DNA from: Neostapfia colusana
Lineage: Eukaryota > Streptophyta > Magnoliopsida > Poales > Poaceae
Assembly (NCBI GenBank): GCA_030760725.1
Contig: JASWHV010000003.1
Span: 111,322,153-111,386,152, forward strand
Direction of reading: 5' to 3'
DNA length: 64,000 bases
The notes beneath the pieces are model-generated. The model saw only the letters and a list, made by a program, of their open reading frames with translations. It was not told the origin of the DNA and did no database searches. Of this stretch, positions 57,579 through 64,000 are shown piece after piece (position 1 is the stretch's first letter; each line of letters starts with the position of its first letter). Both the position numbers and the translations under genes were made by a program.

Positions 57579-57839
57579 GAAGTCACCCCTGTGGCCAGGA
57601 GACCCTGTATCTCTCCTTTTTTTGCTTTTGTTGAGTCTGTAATCCAGCTCGTGGAGCTTTGAATGAATGAACAGGCTCTTTGTTTTTTGCGTTCGTGCTT
57701 ATCTTCCTCATGGCTTGACCTGGCCGAGTCCTTAGCTCCGCAAGGACCTCGGAGGTCTCCACCAATCTTGAAGTCTTGCACAAACACCTTCCTCGGGTCC
57801 TTGTGTTAAGGGCCCAGGGGGTCTCCAGAACTCGCTCCG

Positions 57840-58095
57840 TGAGAACGGGGAGGTCCAGATCTGCCAGCCACATGGCGGGCCCGGAGCTCTCCTCTGAGAA
57901 GATGAAGGCCCGACCCCGCGGGACACGTGGAGCCTTCGGAGCTCACCCCTGTGGAGGGGGCGACGACCGGCTCTGCCGGCCACGTGGCGGACCCGGAGCT
58001 ACCCTCTTAGGAGAGGGGAGCTCGGCTCCACCGGACACGTGGGGCCTTCGGAACCCGCCCCTGCGGGGGGGGGGGGGGGGGGGGCGAGGTCCGGA
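57840..58095 (-). repeat. Internal CACGTG array of element D with a poly-G run
   Basis: Cores are at 57869 (CACATG), 57924, 57981 and 58036, spaced 55-57 bp. The last unit runs into 20 consecutive G at 58065-58084. The stretch 57579-57839 before it is the non-coding 3' flank of the antisense ORF. Confidence 0.88.
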
Positions 58096-58841
58096 TCCTG
58101 TGGTCTTGCGTTGGAGCTCCTGTCCTTCCTTGCGCGGTCCCCGTAGTGGCCCCCTGGTCGGTGTGGCCAATGGATTGGGCACACCTACCATACTTCTATA
58201 GGGGAGCTAAGGCTGGGAGGTCCTGCACACAAGTAAGGGAAGTGTAATTCTCCTTGGGGCTCTCCCTTCCCTATCTCATAGTCTTATTTGTCTTACAATC
58301 CTGGTCCGGTATACGGGGCTTGGGCAATTCAGTGCGCCCGTCGCTGGTGGCCCGGCTCCCTCCGAGGTCAGGGTACGATGTTCCGGCCCTCAGTACTGGA
58401 CCAACTGGCATCGCAACACCTGACTGGGGGAGACCCGAGAGGCCCCTTGGCCATTGGCAGGTACCTCAAGCGCGACGTCTTTGGTAGGATAGTAAATGCC
58501 GACTAGGGATGAGAATGGGAAAATAGAGCTGAGTGTATGGTGAGCATACACAGAAAGTGCGGTCATAAAAATTAATGTGTAATTTAAATGAGCACAAGGG
58601 CAAGAGAAAAGCAGGACAGGTTTCTATTCATATAAATATCTATAGGAGGAAGGTAGGCTAAACATGGAGGCAACGACCCACCCCATTAAGAAGGGAAGCA
58701 AGACTCTACGCGCTTAGGGTCTGAACCAGGCCAAGCTGTACGTAATCCTGGACCGTCCCCTGAGGCTTAGCTGCTCCGAGCGCTGTTCCTAGACTCTATG
58801 GAATCTATTACAGAAAGAAAAAGCACTGTCCTACTATTTCT
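58096..58841 (-). other. Non-coding region between pol and array of element D
   Basis: Homologous to 51801-52848 of element C, sharing GTAGTGGCCCCCT near its left end and CATAAAAATTAATG near 58564. No gene seen. Confidence 0.65.
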
Positions 58842-59244
58842 CTAGGGATAGAACATACGGAGGTGTTCTATGTTCCAAGGGTTTGGGAGCGGGTCCCCAT
58901 CCTCGGTGGAAAGGCGTACGCACCCGGGGCGGCAAACTTTCATGACTCGGAAGGGACCTTCCCAGCTGGGGGAGAGTTTGTTGGTCCCTTCATGAGAAAG
59001 TATGTGCCGTAGTACCAGGTCACCTTCTTGCAGCTCCCGGACACGCACGGACCTTTGGTTGTAGCGCCGGAGCATTTGCCGGTACCGTGCGTTGCGGAGC
59101 GCTGCGTGTAATCGAGCCTCGTCGACGAGGTTGATGTCTTCACGTCAGAGGTTGTCCTGCATGGCTTTGCCGTATGCTCGGACACGGAGAGACCCCATGG
59201 TGATCTCTGGGGGAAGCACAGCCCTGGGATGTCCGGTTAGCCCA
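58842..59244 (-). pseudogene. Integrase C-terminal region of element D, with internal deletion
   Basis: The end of Pol carries RRYNQRSVRVRELQEGD, NKLSPSWEGPFRVMKV and NPWNIEHLRMFYP. The upstream part encodes MGSLRVRAYG and an AMQDNLR-like segment, but frames shift several times. Compared with E, roughly 50-60 bp containing the GETPFFMVYG motif is missing at about 59225. A GGGCTG at the joint is also present near the far edge in E, suggesting a microhomology deletion. It is cut on the right by LTR G. Confidence 0.85.
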
Positions 59245-59249
59245 CAGTG

Positions 59250-62200
59250 TGTCAAAGCCCAAGAAAAAGGGACTTGCAAAAACTTTTCATCACCTCACAA
59301 CACCACAGTTTGGTGGTGAATATCTTGTGAAGAATTGTGAAGAGCAAGTAACCTCCATCAAGAGGGTATTAGTTCAAACTTCCTACACATATGATAAAAC
59401 ATAAGAGAATGATTCAAAACTGTTGCATTCAAATTCATGGTTGCAGCAGCTAACACAAGGATCAAAGTGCATATTTGGATTCCTTAGGTCCAAATTAGAG
59501 GGGAGGCAAAGTTTCAATAATTTTTGAAAAGGCTTGCTACCCATTTTTCCAAAAAGGGTCCAAATGTGCAAAGAATTCAAATATACATTTGAACTTGGGG
59601 GAAATTTGCCCTACCATGCAAATGTAGGTCAGTTTGAAACTCCAAACATTTGAATTCATCCCTTGCCAAGTTTTGGAGATCTTTTGAGAGGAGGGGGAGC
59701 ACTGACTAGTGGGACCCACTTGTCATTGGGGGAAAAATAAACAATTGCAAAAGTCCTCAGTGAAGCACACGGTCGTTGATTGATTTCCTCCCACGCGAAG
59801 TTACCGAGCAGCCGACGCCGCTGCGGGTGACACTGAGGAGCAGCCGGCAGCCACCTCCTCTGAGAATTCCGTGCGCTGGAGATCTGCCTGGCGTCTTTTC
59901 CCCGCTGCCGCGCCTCTGTTATCCCACGGGACTGAAGAACGTCGCCGGTTCTTTCCCTTCGCGCAAGAAACCCCGAGCTCGCCGCCACCTATGGGAAATC
60001 ATCGGGAGCCAGCTCAAACTGTGCCACAGTGCCCTCCGACCTGCACAACAGAGCTACGCCCTCGCTCCTCACCTTCCAAGCGCGAGAGCTAGCAAGCTCC
60101 GGCAGTGTCCGATCTCAGAATTCCGTTGTCCGCGGCAAGCCAAGACTAACCCGCGGCCGGGCGCACGTGGACAGCCTACACCAGGCCCTTTCACTCCCAA
60201 GTGGGGACATCCCCAGACGCGCCGGTGAGCACTGCTGCTTCCACCCAAACCACAGGACCGGCCGCGAATCACTGAGCAAGAATTTGGAGAAACTTCGCCG
60301 GCGACCACAGGAAGACGTTCCGGTATGAGACCTCCGAATTCCCCCTCCCTTCTCATCGTCAGTTCACTAAACTGTGCTCACAGGAGCTAGACTCTACGGC
60401 GCCCAAGTTTGCTTTGCAACCCTAGCTTAGTTTTGGATGTAGCCGGCGTATTTCCCGGCTTTCCAACCGCCGTTATGGCGGGAAGGGTCGGGATCACGGT
60501 GACGGCTAGGTTAGAGCTCTTTCCAAGCCTTGACATGGCCTTGTCGACCTTCTCTGAGATCCCCCGGTGCGGTAGAACCCTTCCACCGAGGTTTTGGCGG
60601 GCTGAGTTGGCCGGGTGCCATAACCGAAGGGAGTCCAAGCCGCTGCACTGTCGCCGGCTAGGTTAGGGCCACCGCCGACCGGAGCAGTCGGTCCATCGTG
60701 TTCAGCGCACGAAAGTAGGCCCAGGCGGCGATTTTCCGGCCGAGAGGCGGTCGGGAAGCCAAGTCCGGTGAGCTTCAGAGGTGTGCCGGCGAGGGGGCGG
60801 CGCAGGAAAAAGAGCGGGCGCGAGGAAGAAGACGAGCCGGTCGGGCCCGCTCGTCAGTCCCTAGATGCACAGCGTGGGGATTTTCTGTTGCACCGGATCA
60901 GCTGTGACCACGCGGAGAACAGTCCTGTGGCCCCGTGTGGCGCAGCCAAGGTGGTGACACGTGGGGGCCGGGCCCGCTGTCAGGAATTTGAACTTTTCCC
61001 CGGTTAATTCAAATTCCAGAATTTCCCCAAACTTTAGAACCCCATAACTTTTGCTAGGAAGCTCCAAATTTAGTGATTCAAATTGGGTTGGATTCATCTT
61101 GCATAGATCTATCCGTGTATGCAACCCAATTTGTATGGAACCTATTATTTAATTCTGGAAAATTCTTTAAAGCTTTTCAGCAAAAGAATTTAGAGGGAGT
61201 TTGGTTCATCCAAAAATCCCCAAATTTTGCCAGAGTGTTCTCTAGGATGTTAGTGAACCCCTTTAAAAGTTTCAGACCATTTGGAGTTGATTTGATCAGA
61301 GCAATTCAAATTTTAAGGTGCTGTTTTCATTTGAATACAGAAACATTTTCAGAGAATTTCCAAAACTTGGAAATTCAGTTCTGGGCAAATCTTAGCTCCA
61401 AAAATGCTAGGAAAATTCATGCAAACTCTATGAGCTATAATTGAAATTTTAGTTCACTAAGTTGGGAATGAACAGGGGTGTTACCTCAGAATTAATTCTT
61501 CTTTGCTTATTTGCTAAGAGAATTATTCTGAGCAAACCACTCAATGAAAAGTGCTAATGTTTGGTCCATAGGGTTTTCTTGTGACATGGAACTCACACAA
61601 AAATTCTCAGCTTCATTGGAGCTTTGGATCACCCGTGTCCTGTTTAACCACTTGAGGGATTAATATGGAAAAGGGGGAAAACCACTTAGCACTTAACCAT
61701 GTGCTTAGATCTAAGCCCAAACCACCAACACCCAGTTCATCTTTAAATTCTTAAACAGAGTTCCAGTTGTTAGAGACTGGTTATTAGAACTAATAGCAGA
61801 AGTATTACCCTAAACTCATGTGCATATTCATTAACATGTAGTATTTTATTAACGTGTAGTCGCTGAAGGCGAGGAAACTCTGGAGGTTCTCGACTTCCTG
61901 CTTCCAGAAGAAGAATTAACCCCTGACCAGAAGCAACAAGGCAAGCCCCGGTTTACATTAAACCATTTTTCAAGTTTTACTTTATGAACACTTAGTGTGA
62001 AGTATGATTGTGCATTAGGTGTAGGATGGATGAAACCCCACTTGCATAACCAGAAGGTTTCCATAAGAGTGAGGGTAGTGTCTAGGGCCTCAAATAGACA
62101 GGCTATGCTTACTGATTCATAGGACTTCAGTACAAGTCGAGTAGTTGGAATCTACTCGCGAGTTAGGTTTGGGACACACGGGTTTGGTTCGAGTGACGTG

Positions 62201-63321
62201 AGACCACTTTAGTAATGAAAATGAGACTAGGCAGGGGCTAGGGCGCATCAAGAGGAAGTCTTGTGTGCGCGGCCCTGTCCGTGTCGATTGAGGACCGATC
62301 CGTGTGCGGCCCTGCTGAACAAGTATTGAACGTACCGAAGGCATATCTGATATATGGGCCCCGATAAACCGATGTAGCCTAAACCTCCAGGCGTCGAGGC
62401 ATAGCACACCGATTTATAGGTGTAGGTTGAGGGCAGCAAGGTGGAAATCTGCCAACGGGCATAGAGAGATGCTCCGTGTGGGGAACCTCCTGCTCATTTC
62501 GGTGCGACCGGTTCGACGTTTGGGCTGTTGGGTGAAAGGTTGTCCCGTACGACATCGAGTGAGCGTACTGTGCAGCTCCACGGGTGGGCGTACGTGACGT
62601 GCTCTTTGGGTTTCCCTGCAGGTGTATATCGAGTCGATTCGCCGTCCCTCGCGGTGACGAGTACCGCTTGTTCACTGCACCGTAACGTAGATAAATTATG
62701 AAATGTTATGATTCAATACTACAGACATGATATAATTGTATTGCTACATGTGTGCCAACAAATATTGCTTACTAAATTTCAGATTTCCGAACTGTTAACT
62801 TGTGGCTAAAAGATGAACTAAGGATGAACTTGTAGGTGTGTCCATTGATGCACTGTTACTATCCTATGTCCATTGTACCCCTCATGTAGAGTTCCATGCT
62901 TAGGTGATTCGGTTAAGTCTTGTTGAGCCATCGTGCTCATGGTTGCTGCTTAAGTGTTTTTCAGGTGAGGAGCCACCCACGGACTCGGAGTACGAGTCCA
63001 CCGGCGAGGGTTACCCTCAGTCGGGGACCACGGCTGAGTGGGAGCCGTACACGCCGCGCTGAGCTGAGGAGTGCAGCTAGTGTGGGTTGCCCTAGGGCTG
63101 GGCAACCAACTTTTGCTAGATAGGCGGGCGTGAGTTGTACAGAGTAGACTTCCGCTGTGTAAAAATAAATACTAGTTTGTAACCGAAGTTGTACCTGTTT
63201 GTACAGTTAAGTTTGTTTTTCCCATGTAATATATTGTGTCCTTATGACGTGTGCTGTCGGGTGTCGCATCGTGCGGCACCACCCTCTGCGATCCTGGATG
63301 AGCGGATTCCGGTCCTCCACA
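59250..63321 (+). repeat. 5' LTR of chromovirus G (4.07 kb)
   Basis: Starts TGTCAAAGCCC, matching TGTAAAATCC of F, and ends GGTCCTCCACA before the primer site. A GC-rich zone at 59800-60850 has ORFs on both strands that are not conserved in frame with F and are not called. Bases 61000-61800 are AT-rich, and 62100-62700 holds the GCGAGTAGATTCCAACTACT-type inverted repeat shared by all family members. Confidence 0.88.
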
Positions 63322-63324
63322 GCC

Positions 63325-63336
63325 TGGTATCAGAGC
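63325..63336 (+). other. tRNA-iMet primer binding site of G
   Basis: TGGTATCAGAGC, three bases after the LTR end, the same arrangement as in F (7485-7496). Confidence 0.93.
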
Positions 63337-64000
63337 TGCATTGGGGATAGCACAGTACTTAAGGACTGTATTACGGGAAAACTTAGGTACGGTGAGGATT
63401 CGGTAGTTGCCCAAGTAAGGACTATATTAGCCTAGTTACTTAAAGTGGCAAAACTAACATATGTGTTATACTTCTGAATTTTAATTATGTAACGACGCAC
63501 CTACGTTCTGGTAAGCATGGTAAGGAACGCCAGCGAAAGCGGTTCAATTTCGGTTAGCTCCCCTGACGAGGAACGTGTTTCAGGGATTGGTCTCACAGCT
63601 TGGTGTGAGACGTCAATATGAAACTCTTGGACTCTTCATGTTCCTGAGTTCATATGAAACGCTGATCCCTAGCGTGCATTAGGCAAGTCAGTGGAGACCC
63701 CGTCGCGTGGTCAGTAACGCGAGAGTGTGTTCATCTGGAAGTAGCCCAGGAGGACATACGCAGCGCTTGCTATCAGCATGCCCTGCAGGGCAGTTGGTGG
63801 TATCTGTTGGGTTGATAACATTCCCAACCGTGACGACCCGTTCATGACATACTCGGGTTCCCTGTCGTGTGGTGTTGAAACGCGATCACGTACCTTGAGA
63901 CGTGACCTAAGTCAAGGACGGCCGTATTGCAATGATACGGGCGTTTGTATTTACTTTTAAATATGATCCTGCCTGAAATGAAAACAACCATTGAGTGCAC
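63337..64000 (+). other. Leader of element G (runs off window)
   Basis: Non-coding leader, homologous in inverse orientation to 6840-7484 of F. Small ORFs are present but none resembles Gag. Extrapolating from F, gag would start roughly 1.3 kb beyond the window edge. Confidence 0.7.

Larger units (their letters stand above)
53116..59249 (-). mobile_element. Element D: Tat-like Gypsy element, 3' part
   Basis: Minus-oriented and nested in the integrase of element C. Contents by position: LTR D (53116-54293), polypurine tract (54294-54311), antisense ORF with intron (54788-57578), internal array with poly-G run (57840-58095), non-coding stretch (58096-58841), and integrase fragment (58842-59244). 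It is cut on the right by LTR G; CAGTG (59245-59249) is the presumed duplication. It is the best-preserved Tat-like copy in the window. Confidence 0.85.
59250..64000 (+). mobile_element. Element G: 5' LTR and leader of a chromovirus
   Basis: Plus-oriented, with a 5' LTR (59250-63321), a primer site (63325-63336) and leader to the end of the window. Gag-pol should follow immediately to the right. It is inserted in the pol of element D and, by nesting order, is the youngest insertion on the right side. It belongs to the same LTR family as F but in opposite orientation. Confidence 0.88.

Noticed and set aside
59776..61007. ORFs in the GC-rich zone of LTR G, and the equivalents in F, H, J and K
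   Set aside because: Frames and products are not conserved between LTR copies, and there is no recognisable domain.

Overview
The window is retrotransposon-filled plant DNA, almost certainly from a large grass genome. The clues are long-LTR Ty3/Gypsy chromoviruses with tRNA-iMet primer sites, a Sirevirus-type Ty1/Copia element, Tat-like Gypsy elements with an extra antisense ORF, and a Cassandra-type TRIM carrying 5S rRNA sequence. I see no host gene, tRNA gene, functional rRNA gene or CRISPR array. The species cannot be named from this sequence.

Layout, left to right. 1-3854: 3' end of Tat-like element A (+). 3855-11683: 5' half of chromovirus F (-), with gag-protease, primer site and a 4.2-kb LTR. 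11684-14008: LTR M (-), an unrelated family. 14009-16918: truncated chromovirus LTR I (+). 16919-17006: 88 bp of unknown origin. 17007-27016: a structurally complete Sirevirus-like Copia (+) with many coding lesions. 27017-30349: partial chromovirus LTR K (-). 30350-38994: 3' half of chromovirus J (-), split by solo LTR L (34966-38311). 38995-44305: LTR and leader of chromovirus H (+). 44306-45615: deleted Tat-like element E (+). 45616-53115: Tat-like element C (-), containing the Cassandra-like TRIM at 50464-51207. 53116-59249: Tat-like element D (-). 59250-64000: LTR and leader of chromovirus G (+).

The elements nest outward from the Copia. On the right the order is K, J, H, E, C, D, G, each inserted into the one before, so only left halves are visible. 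On the left it is I, M, F, A, and only right halves are visible. The partner ends and second target-site duplications should lie outside the window, which makes the model testable.

Two observations stand out. First, the antisense ORF of the Tat-like family contains what looks like a spliceosomal intron in copies C and D, precisely absent from copy A. A conserved TATA-like motif sits 100-125 bp upstream of its start codon in all three copies. Second, the U3 of the Tat-like LTRs, and independently the U3 of LTR M, carry arrays of G-box/ABRE-like CACGTG sites spaced about 55 bp apart. Almost every coding region is broken by stops, frameshifts or nested insertions, so the window looks like transpositionally dead heterochromatin.
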